In this document: piece after piece, positions 30,452-40,726 of the stretch
How positions within the stretch are numbered: position 1 is the stretch's first letter
Layout of the letters: the number at the start of each line of letters is the position of its first letter
Source of the DNA: Conchocele bisecta
Lineage: Eukaryota; Mollusca; Bivalvia; Lucinida; Thyasiridae
Direction of reading: 5' to 3'
NCBI GenBank assembly: GCA_029237695.1
Contig: CM055278.1
Span: 71,353,188-71,417,187, forward strand
Length of the DNA stretch: 64,000 nucleotides
Translations under genes and position numbers: made by a program
Notes under the pieces: generated by a model
What the model was told of the DNA's origin: nothing
The model's input: the letters and a program-made list of their open reading frames with translations, nothing else
The model's database searches: none

Positions 30452-30926
30452 CTATCGGTTCCACTCTCTCTTATCTGCCAAACACGACAGAGATTGAAGG
30501 CAAATATCAACATGCTAATTTTCTGAAATATGTTGGATATACAAATTGGATTTTCTTGTACATTTAATGGAGGGAGCGACTCATAGACTACTTTTGGCGT
30601 AGCATACAGTGTCTGATAGTAGTCACTGTGTACATGACATCCGCTTTGAAATAATCCAGTTGATGTTATCACTGCATACGCAATGGCTTCATAAAATCGG
30701 GTAAACACTGTGTAAACCTAATGTGTTTGTGACGTACATGTATGCGATTTCATATGCACGTCATGGCATCTTCATGTTCATAGCATTCCTGTTTTGGAGT
30801 GAATAATGTGGTAATTTCATGTAAAGTAATTTTTTTTGCGGCGATATGCTGCATAGTATTGCATGTACACATTTTGGCCGAAATTATTTGACAAATGAAC
30901 GTTCGGTAGCCAATTCACAACACTGA
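30452..30926. other. No gene or repeat recognised
   Basis: About 475 bp; minus-strand frame 30436-30708 shows no known motif and overlaps a MITE end. Confidence 0.45.
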
Positions 30927-30990
30927 CGGTCTAACCCAAATGTCCTGGCTGTCACGCAGCGTGACAGCCAGAACATTCGGGTTAGGCCGG
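30927..30990. repeat. Near-perfect 64-bp hairpin
   Basis: CGGTCTAACCCAAATGTCCT and GGCTGTCACG, followed by the inverse with three mismatches. Stem of about 30 bp with almost no loop. No second copy seen. Confidence 0.8.
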
Positions 30991-31855
30991 GGTAAATGTA
31001 ATTAGCAAATTCAGTGAATATTTACAGAACTGATAAACATAATTCATCATCTATGGCACACATGAGATACACCAGAGAGAAGATACACTCCTAAAACACA
31101 GGATACGCACCGCCCGACTGTATACACTGTTGGCATGTTTATACAATGTTTCATGCTAAAACTTCGTCTTGGAATTCGAATAAAAGCGCATATGTGAGGT
31201 AATATGGCTTATCATGCGAGGCCGTTTTATCCGATATGATCTCAGAAATATGGAATGAATTGTGTATAGGATACACATATGAATTGTTTCGAGTACGTAT
31301 TTTGTTCTTCGCCAGGAAATGTAATTCCAAATCGGCACACATTGAAACTGATCACACAATGTATTATAATTATTATGAGAACTACATAGACAGATGTCTG
31401 TGCTTCTTAAAAGGCAATTTATGATTTGAAATGATCTGAAAACCACACGTAGTACATGTACTCATTTGTTTTCGAGATGAAAATAACAGATTATAATGCG
31501 GAAGGCGCTCAAATCAAGTAAGAGACACCTGGAGACGTATTTTAATTGAAGCCAAACGTATGTCCTCGAACTGAACAATAATGGCTGCTAGAAATATTAA
31601 GAGAGCAATTAATCCCCTTATTCCACTGACCAATTCAAATTATTTCTAGAAAATTCTGTCCTTCCTACGAGGCTTATCGTCGTTAGTTCCCTTTTCTCGT
31701 GACACGGTTTTATTAAGAAATCCCATGGTTGTCGGTTGTTATTATGAAAATAAATATTGGTGATAAATCATGGAACCAACGACTGGAATCATGATATTAA
31801 TGTCGTAAAATACCAAGCGTTTCCTAGGGTGTGTTTACAACAATGGCAATAAATG
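30991..31855. other. No gene; one hairpin fragment
   Basis: Frames on both strands at 31151-31446 overlap one another and neither shows a known motif. AATCCCCTTATTCCACTGAC at 31610-31631 matches one arm of the hairpin at 53248-53305. Confidence 0.45.
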
Positions 31856-32092
31856 AGGCTGTGACTGGAGAAATCGGGGTTATGGGTTTTGCGACCAATG
31901 TAGATAAAGATCAGCCTGTGCATCCGCACAGTCTGATCCGGATCTGCACTGTTCGCCATTCCATCAACGAAACACCTGTCGTGCTTCCAACAAGTAATAT
32001 ATATTGTTACCAGTCTAAATGGGTGTGCTATTCGATCGGGAGACACACTGGTGACAAATCGTATAAGCCCCCTTTCTCCAGTCACGGCCATA
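31856..32092 (+). mobile_element. GGCTG repeat
   Basis: GAGGCTGTGACTGGAGAAAT to CTCCAGTCACGGCCATA, 237 bp and close to consensus. The 174-codon plus frame at 31831-32355 simply runs from this repeat into the CTCCAG element. Confidence 0.8.
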
Positions 32093-32126
32093 TACGTATT
32101 ATCTGCGAAGTTTCATTTGCATCTTA

Positions 32127-32520
32127 CAGAGCTGCAGATAAGCTGCGTATTTGCGTAAATACCCAATTAAAATTGCCAAAAAACCCAATTGAAATCAGAA
32201 GTAGTGAGTATCAAAAAGCAATGAAAAATGTGTGGTATCTTTATCATGCTACAGAAAACAATAAACAGACCACAAATATAGCATATTTTCATATTTTTTC
32301 CATGAAAACACATCTTGGTATTTCATTAGAATTGTCTCCAAGGAGACAATTCTAATGAAATACCAAGATGTGTTTTCATTTAGAAGCAAAATATTCAATG
32401 AGTGCGGTCTGCTGATGTGTAAACATTTGTGTGATTCTATTTCACACAATTAAAATTTTGAAATTGCTTCAGAAATGATGAAGTGACAATACTCAATTAC
32501 TAATTCCTTTTCTGGAGCCC
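32127..32520 (+). mobile_element. CTCCAG (hAT-like) element
   Basis: CAGAGCTGCAGATAAGCTGC to TTCCTTTTCTGGAGCC; centre CTTGGTATTTCATTAGAATT/GTCTCCAAGGAGAC. Octamers GCATCTTA (32119-32126) and CGATCTTA (32521-32528) flank it and agree at six of eight positions, consistent with an aged 8-bp duplication. Confidence 0.75.
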
Positions 32521-32640
32521 GATCTTATGAGCTCCCCGGTCACAATGCGAGAAAATGTTTGAAGAGGCCTGTGGCATATGTAGGCTTAAGGAAGTCATGC
32601 GCATCAGCGTTTATTTGATGCCAACTAAACAAGTACTAAC

Positions 32641-32743
32641 TTAGCTGCGAACAGTAACTCTTGCAATCCACTCCCGCAACGTCCGTAGTCTGGCTACGGA
32701 CGGTACGGGAGTAGATTGCAAGAGCTACCGTTCGCAACTAGCG
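32641..32743. repeat. Single-copy 100-bp palindrome
   Basis: TAGCTGCGAACAGTAACTCT, CTTGCAATCCACTCCCG and AACGTCCGTAG pair with the inverse sequence immediately following, with about five mismatches. Frames across it are symmetrical artefacts. Confidence 0.8.
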
Positions 32744-32861
32744 CTAAATAGGATGGACACGAATGAGCGCACTCTTATCAGGACCCACCGTTTCGTAGTT
32801 GAAAAACTCGCTAATTGACGTTGAAATAATGATAACTGGTATACTTGCCAATTGTTCCGTT

Positions 32862-32985
32862 TGTTTTGTTTGTTTTGTTTGTTTGTTTGTTGATTGGTGT
32901 TTAACGGCCTATCGACAGCTAATGTCATTTCAGCCCAACGGGTTCGATCCACCATTCAACATGCTGCATTGGGTTGAAAACTTGC
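32862..32985 (+). mobile_element. GTTTAAC SINE-like fragment with TTTG run
   Basis: A TTTG/TTTGT microsatellite (about 32860-32891) leads into GGTGTTTAACGGCCTATCGA and GGGTTCGATCC, as at 5488. The distal end is lost. Confidence 0.55.
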
Positions 32986-33159
32986 CAATGGTAACAGAAT
33001 GCGTTTACATTTAAGATGGCATGCGTTGTGTAGACGAAATGATTTGCTGACAAGGGGACGATTGGTATACATAGCTCCTCAGTAGAAACGTTGTATTCTG
33101 AATACATTGATGGTAACGATATGCACAACTTGCGATCAGTGTAGACACAGATCTGCGTA

Positions 33160-33530
33160 CTCTGGACAGAGATCGCAATGGAACAAAATTTAGAAACTAG
33201 ACATTATGTGTGCAAAACATGGATATGCCCCCATGGCATACTGTAACTAGAGATTGTGTGTAAAACAGAACACTTTCAAAGTCATTTGGGAAAATCTTAC
33301 AAACTGTTCGACGTAAGTATATTGCCAAGTGTTTCAACACCAGTTCGAAGGTCACAAAGGTAATTATCCTGTCATTGGTGGTGTGAGTGCTTCAGATGTT
33401 CAGATGATGAACTTTCCAAATATTAAAGACGTAAATGTACACGGACGGATGGACGGACGGATGAACGTACGGAACCTCAAGAGCAACGCAATATGCCCCC
33501 CTTGCTATCGCATAGGGGGCACAATTAGTA
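33160..33530 (+). mobile_element. ACGG-tail element, degenerate
   Basis: ACGGACGGATGGACGGACGG at about 33439, then AACCTCAAGAGCAACGCAAT and the pairing ATGCCCCCCTTG / ATAGGGGGCACAA. This matches the tail layout of the pearl-like element at 18789. The preceding 250 bp have TCACAAAGGTAATTATCC-type sequence but no tandem core. Its start is uncertain. Confidence 0.5.
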
Positions 33531-33543
33531 CGATCAACAATGT

Positions 33544-33935
33544 CAAGGTGCATGATCACGTGGTTACAACAACAACAACGTCGCCCACTCCAAAGTAAGT
33601 ATTATTTGATATTTTCCTTAATATGCAACGGATTTTGATGAAATATGGCGCAGCAAACGCGTCTTCATGAGCTGTATTTGGTGGTCTAGGGAGTTTGGCA
33701 CAGACTTATGTCGTTTTCGCGAATCGATTTCCGTGTCGGAGACACGGAAATCGATTCTTCGCAAAAACGACAGAAGTTTGTGCGAAAATACAGAGACCAC
33801 CAAATGCAGCTTAACAAGATGCGTTTGATGCGCCATATTTCATCAAAATCCGTTACGTAATAAGGACACTATAAAAGAATACGTACTTTGAATCGGTATG
33901 TGTTGATATTGTTAGTACCACGTGATCATACACTG
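33544..33935. mobile_element. CAAGG fold-back element 3
   Basis: CAAGGTGCATGATCACGTGG at the left; the right end is damaged (CACGTGATCATACACTG). Central ATCGATTTCCGTGTCGGAGA palindrome. The 5-bp flanks no longer match, as expected with the eroded right end. Confidence 0.8.
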
Positions 33936-34289
33936 GACAAAAATGAAATAATTGCTATGTTCACCGATACACATGAATATATGTATACTGAACATGTATC
34001 TACTAAGCGGTCAATGGACTAAACATGTGTTTTATGTATGTTACACATATCCGATATATGCAATTGTACTGTATCTAATGATATGACTACAATAAGTTTA
34101 TAGTCCGAGCACTTAATTAAGCGGTCAGTAGTCCCTTTATGACTGTGTTAGTCTAGTTGAAAAACCACGTCTTTATTAGTAACATTGTTTATGGGTCCAT
34201 ACAACGTTTTACGAGTGGAGCCACTTTCCAATTATATTTTTTCGACCTTCCTCCTCACTCTCCATCTCCTTTTACCGACCTCTTAAGCG
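33936..34289. other. No gene or repeat recognised
   Basis: About 350 bp with CACATGAATATATGTATACT-like AT stretches; nothing identified. Confidence 0.5.
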
Positions 34290-34366
34290 ATGTTTGCAAA
34301 CAGTGTACATCCAGATGAGCCGGCTCGTAACGAGCCGTCTCATCAGGATCTGCACTTTTTGCAAGT
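34290..34366. repeat. GAGCCGGCTCGTAACGAG hairpin
   Basis: CAGATGAGCCGGCTCGTAAC and inverse GAGCCGTCTCATC, with GTACATCCA and GGATCTGCAC flanks, as at 9166-9240. Confidence 0.65.
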
Positions 34367-34443
34367 AATTTTCGTGAGCGGAGAACAGCAGAATATAGAA
34401 TAATGGGATAGAATATAAAGTAAACTAGAATAGTATTGTCATA

Positions 34444-34690
34444 TGAGACAAGTCATGTGATTTTGTACCTAAAAAGATGTCCGATGTTTCATGAAAAATA
34501 TTTACAAAATTTAATATATATTCTTGAAAGGACGTCAAAAGTTAACGAAAAGCTCAGAATTGAATTGAATTCCGCATTTGCTATGAACAATTCGTCAATT
34601 TTGTACGTCTTTAACGGAACATATCACAGTTTCTGTAAATGTATTTCGTGAATAATCGCACATCTTCTAAGGTGCAAAATCACATGGCTT
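34444..34690. mobile_element. GAGACA fold-back MITE
   Basis: GAGACAAGTCATGTGATTTT to GTGCAAAATCACATGGCTTA, with AAAAATATTTACAAAATTTA arms and a damaged centre (CAGAATTGAATTGAATTCCG). Confidence 0.8.
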
Positions 34691-34986
34691 AATATTTAAA
34701 AAAGGTACATGCTAAACCAAGCCATTTACTGTCGGCCAAAAGCACATGCGTACTAAATTTGCGAATCAGTTTACCGACGTTAAATGCATTGTACATATTT
34801 TGCTAAAGCAAATTAATGCATTGTATTGAATTGTATTGTAACTTTAAATATCCTACCAAATTTAACACAAAGTGGTACTCATAAAAACGGAAGTTGTATG
34901 AATTAATGTACTATACGTAATGATCTATTACACAACCACAATGCACTTGGATATCATTATCACAACTTCCTCATATACCACTAGAT

Positions 34987-35379
34987 TACGGAGCCCCACA
35001 GGGGACATGGATATTTGTTATTAATTCTTTCCCACGAAATAACAATTCGTTCCCACGATATGACAATTCGTTCTCTCAATTCAATAATTCGTTCCCTTGA
35101 ATTAACAATTCGTTCCCACGATATAACAATTCGTTCCATCGAATTAACAATTCGTTCCCACGAAATAACAATTCGTTCCCTCAATTTAATAATTCGTTCC
35201 CTTAAATTAACAATTCGTTCCCACGATATAACAATTCGTTCCCACGAATTAACAATTCGTTCCCGTGGGAACGAATTGTTATTTCGTGGGAACGAATTGT
35301 TAAATTGAGGGAACTAATTGTTATTTCGTGGGAACGAATTAATAACAAAAATAATTCGATGTCCCTTGCGGGCTCGGTA
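34987..35379. mobile_element. TACGG fold-back array, copy 2
   Basis: Left end TACGGAGCCCCACAGGGGAC; right end inverse TACCGAGCCCGCAAGGGACA. The interior consists of about 10 units of 21-22 bp (CAATTCGTTCCCACGAAATA and variants with ACGATAT, CGAATTA, TCAATTTA), then reverses at CGTTCCCGTGGGAACG (about 35259) into about four inverted units. Flanking hexamers CTAGAT (34981-34986) and CTAGTT (35380-35385) agree at five of six positions. Frames on both strands (RSHDITIRS, ERIVISW) are unit repeats. The ends match copy 1 at 2018 while the interior is unrelated. Confidence 0.8.
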
Positions 35380-35682
35380 CTAGTTGGTCCGAGATTTTCT
35401 TTAAATACATGTAAATGTTATGGTGTGTTCCGTTCTGTAATATACACACATAAGTTTCAAAAAAGTTTATGAACAAGGACTCGACGTAAGTAGGTGTAAG
35501 GGTAGTGATCATATTTTCATAATTCTCATGGATAATTATGTGATATTTATGTATGAACATTATACTTGTTTATTATTATTATTTTAGCGCGGATGTTCTC
35601 TATAGCGATTGTCGACTTTGCAAGTCGCCCTGCTTTACAGATAGACCATCCGGGTTAACTTTATTTATATTCAGTTATTTTT
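35380..35682. other. No gene or repeat recognised
   Basis: About 300 bp; GTCCGAGATTTTCTTTAAAT and TGTTCCGTTCTG near 35390-35435 resemble the 18900-18945 stretch after the pearl-like tail (GTCCGAGATTATTGCAAATA, TGTTCTGTTCTA), hinting at a shared 3' flank repeat. Confidence 0.45.
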
Positions 35683-35946
35683 TTATCCCGTCAACACAGT
35701 GCGTATATATGTGCCGTGAAACACGGTGACGTGAAACATTTTTGATATCCAGTCAATACTATTTTTGCATTTTACAGCAATTTGTAGGTGTTGACGGGAT
35801 AAATAGAATAGTAGGTTAGTGCCGTGAATGGGAAAAAATATCTGGCGCGGCACGGAAACGGGATGTGCTCGGCAGAGCCTCGCCCATCCCGTTTCCTGAG
35901 CCTTGCCAGATATTGTTTTCCCATTCACGGCACTAACCTACTATTC
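35683..35946 (+). mobile_element. TTATCCC two-hairpin element
   Basis: First hairpin TTATCCCGTCAACACAGTGC to GTGTTGACGGGATAA, slightly shortened; second hairpin AGTAGGTTAGTGCCGTGAAT to CACGGCACTAACCTACT around GTGCTCGGCAGAGCC. Forward orientation. Confidence 0.8.
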
Positions 35947-36384
35947 TCTATATTTATATTCATTATAAGGTGAATAATACTTGTATGTACATGATATGTA
36001 TATTGTTATCTCGTTATTTCCGACAATATTATAGATTTTAATGAAAATGAACCCCACCTACTTAGCATAGTCTATCCACAATCACATATTTATTACGTAC
36101 TAAACAGCGTAATGACTTTCTGAGAATATAGAATGACACATTCATGGCGAAAAACAATTATTGCTATCTATGACGATGCGCTAACAACATTTACTATCTT
36201 AAGCTACGCTGCAAACCATCGTAAGTGCGGGAACATATCAGCAATAAATATAAATATTTCGAATATTCTAAGAAATCCCAAGTATATCTCCCCAAATGTG
36301 TTTAGAATGTGTATTCCCACCGCGTGTATGCATTTCTCTGCAGTATCTTTGGTTTTTCTGGAACCGATGTAATTTCTATGGGTT
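35947..36384. other. No gene called; weak splice-like frame
   Basis: A plus-strand frame from 36133 (MTHSWRKTIIAIYDDALTTF) meets a GTAAGTGCG at 36221, which resembles a splice donor, but there is no convincing acceptor and no recognisable domain. Confidence 0.3.
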
Positions 36385-37041
36385 TACACCATCGCCTGCG
36401 TTAATCTTGCCAATATGACACCGTTTCCGGACATGTATTGGTAATATCAACTCGCAATCAAGCAGTTTGATTGGCTGTGTCTGAGCTGTAGCCTGCGTTA
36501 ACCTTGCCAGTATGACAACGTTTCTCAATATCTATTGGAAATATCAATTCGCAATCAAGCAGTTTCATTGACTGTGCCTGATCTGTAGCAATCAAGCTGC
36601 TTGCTTTCCAGCACAATATTCAATAATTTGGTAAATTTCTGTATTACAAAATGTTTGAACATTGTGTTTGAAAGCATGCCTGAGATGTGTTGCAGCTCAG
36701 ACACAGCCAATCAAACTGCTGGATTGCGAGTTGATAATTGCAAATATATGTTCAGGGGCCCGTTTCACTAAACATCGTACGACTAAAATGTTCGTAAGTG
36801 CAAATTTAGGATCGTCTGAAAATTGCAATTGATGGATTTACATTTATTGAGCATAGGCTGCATATGCAGCCTATGCTCAATAAATGTAAATCCAATACTT
36901 CTTTACAATAAAATATTGTTAATGTGAAATTTACAGACTATCATAATGTTGCACTTACGAACATTTTAATCTTACGAAGTTTAGTGCAACGGGCCCCCGA
37001 AACGTTCAAATCTGGACAAGATTAACGCAGGCGGCGGTGAA
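36385..37041 (+). mobile_element. CCACC MITE cluster interrupted by a GGGCCC MITE
   Basis: TACACCATCGCCTGCGTTAA starts one copy, which passes into a second start (GCCTGCGTTAACCTTGCC, about 36492), then a right half ending ATGTTCAG at 36754. The remainder (GAAACGTTCAAATCTGGACA to GCAGGCGGCGGTGAA) resumes at 36999. Reading across the insert restores ATGTTCAGAAACGTT of the family. Confidence 0.8.
36755..36998. mobile_element. GGGCCC palindromic MITE nested in CCACC
   Basis: GGGGCCCGTTTCACTAAACA to GTTTAGTGCAACGGGCCCCC, 244 bp, with a perfect GCATAGGCTGCATATGCAGC core. Inserted in a CCACC copy, so it is younger than that copy. Confidence 0.85.
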
Positions 37042-37224
37042 TGTAATACTCAAAATTGGCGATTGTAATACACTCGTTATTATCGACACCATGCATATTT
37101 CCTCAGCAAGTGTCCATGCATATACCGTGTGTTCGTTAATGTAGCTTGCATGTCAGATATAATCTAGCCATCTCACAATGAATGTGCAACATCATCCCAT
37201 CGGTGCCATTACGCCGCGTATCTT

Positions 37225-37430
37225 ACACAACGGCCTGCGTTAATCTAGCCCAGATTATCAACATGTTTGCCTATTGGCAACTCGCAATCAAACAGTTTGA
37301 TTGGCTGAGCCTGAGCTGTATCACAGCTTAGGCACAGCCAATCAAGCTGCTTCACTTCAAGCTCAATATTCAAGTGTTTTGAAATAAAGAAAATAATACG
37401 TATTTGGCAAGATGATATAGCACAGACGGA
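37225..37430 (+). mobile_element. CCACC MITE
   Basis: TACACAACGGCCTGCGTTAA through the GAGCCTGAGCTGTATCACAG centre to TATTTGGCAAGATGATATAG; the right terminus is decayed. Confidence 0.75.
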
Positions 37431-37692
37431 CTTGATTACATCGGCACGCATGTTACGATCTATTGTGGGTCCCCAATGCACATAGCCATTAGCAGTAATG
37501 GGTGGTACTGATATGTCGGCTCGTCTGAGGCTGATTCCAGTAATTAAGATAATTATCGCCAATCAAGTCCGCCATACATCACTGAAGGGACCAATCATTG
37601 ATTCCATGTCTCGGAATTGTAGCCAGCTACGTGTAGTATTGTTGCTGTCGCTTTTAAAGGCACTGGCTCTCAGATATGCATAGAAAATGATA

Positions 37693-38079
37693 CAGAGCTC
37701 CAGATAAGGTGCGTATTTGCGTAAATACCCAATTAAAATTGCCAAAAACCCAATTGAAATCAGAAGTAGTGAGTATCAAAAAGCAATGAAAAATGTGTGG
37801 TATCTTTATCATGCTACATAAAACAATAAACAGACCACAAATATAGCATATTTTCTTATTTTTCCATGAAAACACATCTTGGTATTTCCAAGGAGACAAT
37901 TCTAATGAAATACCAAGATGTGTTTTCATTTAGAAGCAAACTATTCAATGAGTGCGGTCTGCTGATGTGTAAACAGTTGTGTGATTCTATTTTACACAAT
38001 TAAAATTTTTAAATACCCAATTGCTTCAGAAATGATGGAGTGACAATACTCAATTACTAATTCCTTATCTGGGGCCCTG
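37693..38079 (+). mobile_element. CTCCAG (hAT-like) element
   Basis: CAGAGCTCCAGATAAGGTGC to CCTTATCTGGGGCCCTG, 387 bp. Centre shortened at TTTCCAAGGAGACAATTC. Very similar to 32127-32520 through AAACCCAATTGAAATCAGAA. Confidence 0.8.
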
Positions 38080-38086
38080 TGTGATA

Positions 38087-38508
38087 ACTTAGAAAATCTC
38101 AGCTCTACGGATGTGTTTTACTATTTCATCTATCTTTTATATTTTTTGTATCTGTGAGAGCTGAGACCCTTATAGGGTAAAATTTAGTCACAATAACAGC
38201 CCAATCTGTCACAGGAAAGTATACATACTTTGACATTGTTATCCTTGTATTCCTAATTGTGTAAACCAACTGTAAAATCATCCCGTCAAAGTATTGGCCT
38301 ATAATATTATAATATTTATAACATTACTGCCTTAGTGTTCAACTTCTCACTCATCGGACTGTGTAGCAAAACGTAAGGACAGATTGGGCTGTTATTGTGA
38401 CTAAAGTTTACACTATAACGGTCTCGGCTGTCACGGATACAAACAAAATATAAAAGACAGATGAAATAGTAAAACACATCCGTAGAGATGAGATTTTCTA
38501 AGCTAAGA
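38087..38508. mobile_element. Large fold-back element with 120-bp arms
   Basis: CTTAGAAAATCTCAGCTCTA and about 115 more bases (through ACAATAACAGCCCAATCTGT) recur inverted at 38380-38508, ending TTTTCTAAG. The 170-bp spacer has no feature. No second copy in the window, and no clear target duplication. Confidence 0.75.
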
Positions 38509-38680
38509 AAGTGATGAAACAATAGATTATTTATAGATGTGAATCTTATTTCTGAACCTAATTGTACATATAAGAGACCTGTAAAAATGGGATTTGGTAC
38601 AAACAAATATTTATAATACTGAAAAATAATAGTGAATCCCGCATGAGCACTGAATTTACTGTCAATTTTCGACGTTATTT

Positions 38681-38878
38681 GTGGTTGTGACTGGAAACGT
38701 ATGGCTTATTGGTTTTGATCCGCACAGGCTGATCAGGATCTGCACGGCTCGCCATTCCACCAATGAAGCACCCATCATGTTCATAAGACCGCTACCAGGT
38801 TACAGGAGTGTGCTATTTGATCAGGAGCTACACTGGTAACACATCCCATACGCCCCATTTCTCCAGTCACAGCCACAT
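38681..38878 (+). mobile_element. GGCTG repeat, internally deleted
   Basis: GTGGTTGTGACTGGAAACGT to CTCCAGTCACAGCCACA. The GCGACCAGTGTAGATCC part is missing. Confidence 0.75.
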
Positions 38879-39077
38879 TTACAGAAAATACAACTGATTT
38901 TCGAAATTAATATCGGCGGAATACGGCGATAAAACCAGGAAGGCGATACCATAGGTATGTTCATGATATATCATACAGATCCAATCATTATTGCATGTAG
39001 TTAATTATGGTTTAATGGCGACAAATGTGGCGGAACCAGATACCGCGGTACACGTTATACAGATAACAGTAGACAAG

Positions 39078-39293
39078 TACAAAACCGCCTGCGTTAATCT
39101 GGCCCATGTGTCATCGTTTCTCAACATCTTTTGGCAATCTCAACTCGCAATCAAGTAGTTTGATTGGCTGTGCCTGAGCTGTGGTACAGCTCAGGCTCAG
39201 CCAATCAAACTACTTGTTTTCAAGCACAATATTCCAGTAGGCGAGTATAAATAAAGTGACAAATATTGGCAATATTAGCGCAGGCGATGATGT
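39078..39293 (+). mobile_element. CCACC MITE
   Basis: AAAACCGCCTGCGTTAATCT to AATATTAGCGCAGGCGATGA, with an intact TTGATTGGCTGTGCCTGAGC/inverse centre. Confidence 0.8.
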
Positions 39294-40397
39294 GACAATT
39301 CACATGTATATATGTGCTGGCTGGCAACACGCACAACCTGTGTGTTGTGTTTCTCTGTCGGTGAATAGAAATGCACTGAGTCTGATAAAATCAAAATCTG
39401 TGTAATTTGATGTTGTTTTTTTTACATTTGTTTTGGTTGGTGTAACTGTGGATGCCGTGTTTTGGTGTTATTGTGTATTGTTATTATTTATTGTATTTAT
39501 TTGGTTAATGGTTTTTTTTTGTTTCTTTTCGTTCTGTGTATCAGGTTTAGAGACACTTACTGGGTTTGCAGTGATTTTCGTCAAACACTGGCACATGCCT
39601 ACACTATATCGGGTACAAACAGACCAAAGGAGCCCCCGCAACCCCTATGTTGCATTCCAGTTAAGTTCTAACATTCACGGGACAGTGCAGAGCTAGCGAT
39701 AAATGTGGGTGGACAATTTTCTCTATATTTCAATACCGACCCTGCACGTTACAGCCGTGTGTCTAGAAACATAGGTTTATGAATATTTCTTGAGGTTGGG
39801 AGGCTTGACATCTTGGACAATGGCGCCTGCTATGCTGTCTTGCAGGTACTGTCCTCAACCAGACGTTGAGGGATTTTCCGGGAATTCGAAAAAGTGAGGT
39901 TGTTTGGAATCATCTTCAGGCAATGGTGTGGAGTTGCGACTGATAGAACAGGTCATAACAAGGCCTTTTAGCCTCATATTTTCATGAAAACAAATCCAGT
40001 TGTGTTCACATGTCTGGTCAAAAATAGGTAGGTGTAAAATATTAAATATACGCATCTGAGGCGGTTACCGCATTTTTATTTGTGCGTGTTATTTGTATTT
40101 CAGTTGCGAGTATTTTTTATATTTTTCGCAGGTGCCTCCATAAATTATTGCGAGACAGTGATTTTTCATAAGTCACCCACCGCCTTCATAAAAATCAACT
40201 GTGCCTAGTTGCAACCGTCCCGTGATGCCTAAAGTTCTTACGCAGTGGGAAGCCTCGTTTTGCCCTGTAATGACCCGGATGTAGAGATTGGATAATGGTC
40301 CTAAATTGGTTAAAGACAACGCGAGTGGGACTGCTCTGGTGTATGAAACGTCATAACTTGGCACCGCATGCGTACATATACGCCCAAACCACTCGGC
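39294..40397. other. Repeat-poor 1.1 kb with weak exon-like segments
   Basis: A T-rich tract ending TCTTTTCGTTCTGTGTATCAG (its last 20 bases at 39525-39544) is a good-looking acceptor for the plus strand; beyond it two frames are open, one starting FRDTYWVCSDFRQTLAHAYT and ending 41 codons on, another ending at 39696. On the minus strand, ACCTGTTCTATCAG precedes a frame reading RNSTPLPEDDSKQPHFFEFP to a stop at 39855. None matches a family I know, and they cannot all be real. Confidence 0.2.
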
Positions 40398-40428
40398 CTA
40401 TGTGCGATTTTACATAAATATAACTATA

Positions 40429-40452
40429 CTCAACAAAACTAGAAACGTCCCT
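40429..40452 (+). repeat. Tc1 left terminal inverted repeat
   Basis: CTCAACAAAACTAGAAACGT plus CCCT; presumed transposase binding site. The unusual CTCA start differs from the CAGT typical of many Tc1 elements. Confidence 0.85.
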
Positions 40453-40726
40453 GTTTTATAGCCGGTGTAGCTCTGTCTATGTATGTACCACATGTTCAAA
40501 GTACATGTATTTTAAACCGTGGCGATGTTCAGAATACGATCGTGTAGAGTTTAGCCGATACACACGGTTTACATAGCGGCCAGTGACCGGAACGTTGATT
40601 TCCACTTTTTGCACGTGCACGCTATACTTGTCATCGATAAGGTGATTCAGTTCATGTCGTACCATTTATGCGATAGGGGCTATTCGGAAAATTAAAAAAC
40701 TTTTTTAATTTTTCACTGTTTTCGAT

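Noticed and set aside
31831..32355. A 174-codon plus-strand open frame
   Set aside because: It begins in a GGCTG repeat (the ATNVDKDQPVHP type peptide recurs at every copy) and runs into a CTCCAG element; the reading is a by-product of repeats.
35015..35308. Repetitive 97-codon frame (RSHDITIRS)
   Set aside because: Generated by the 21-bp units of the TACGG array; the complementary strand is equally open.
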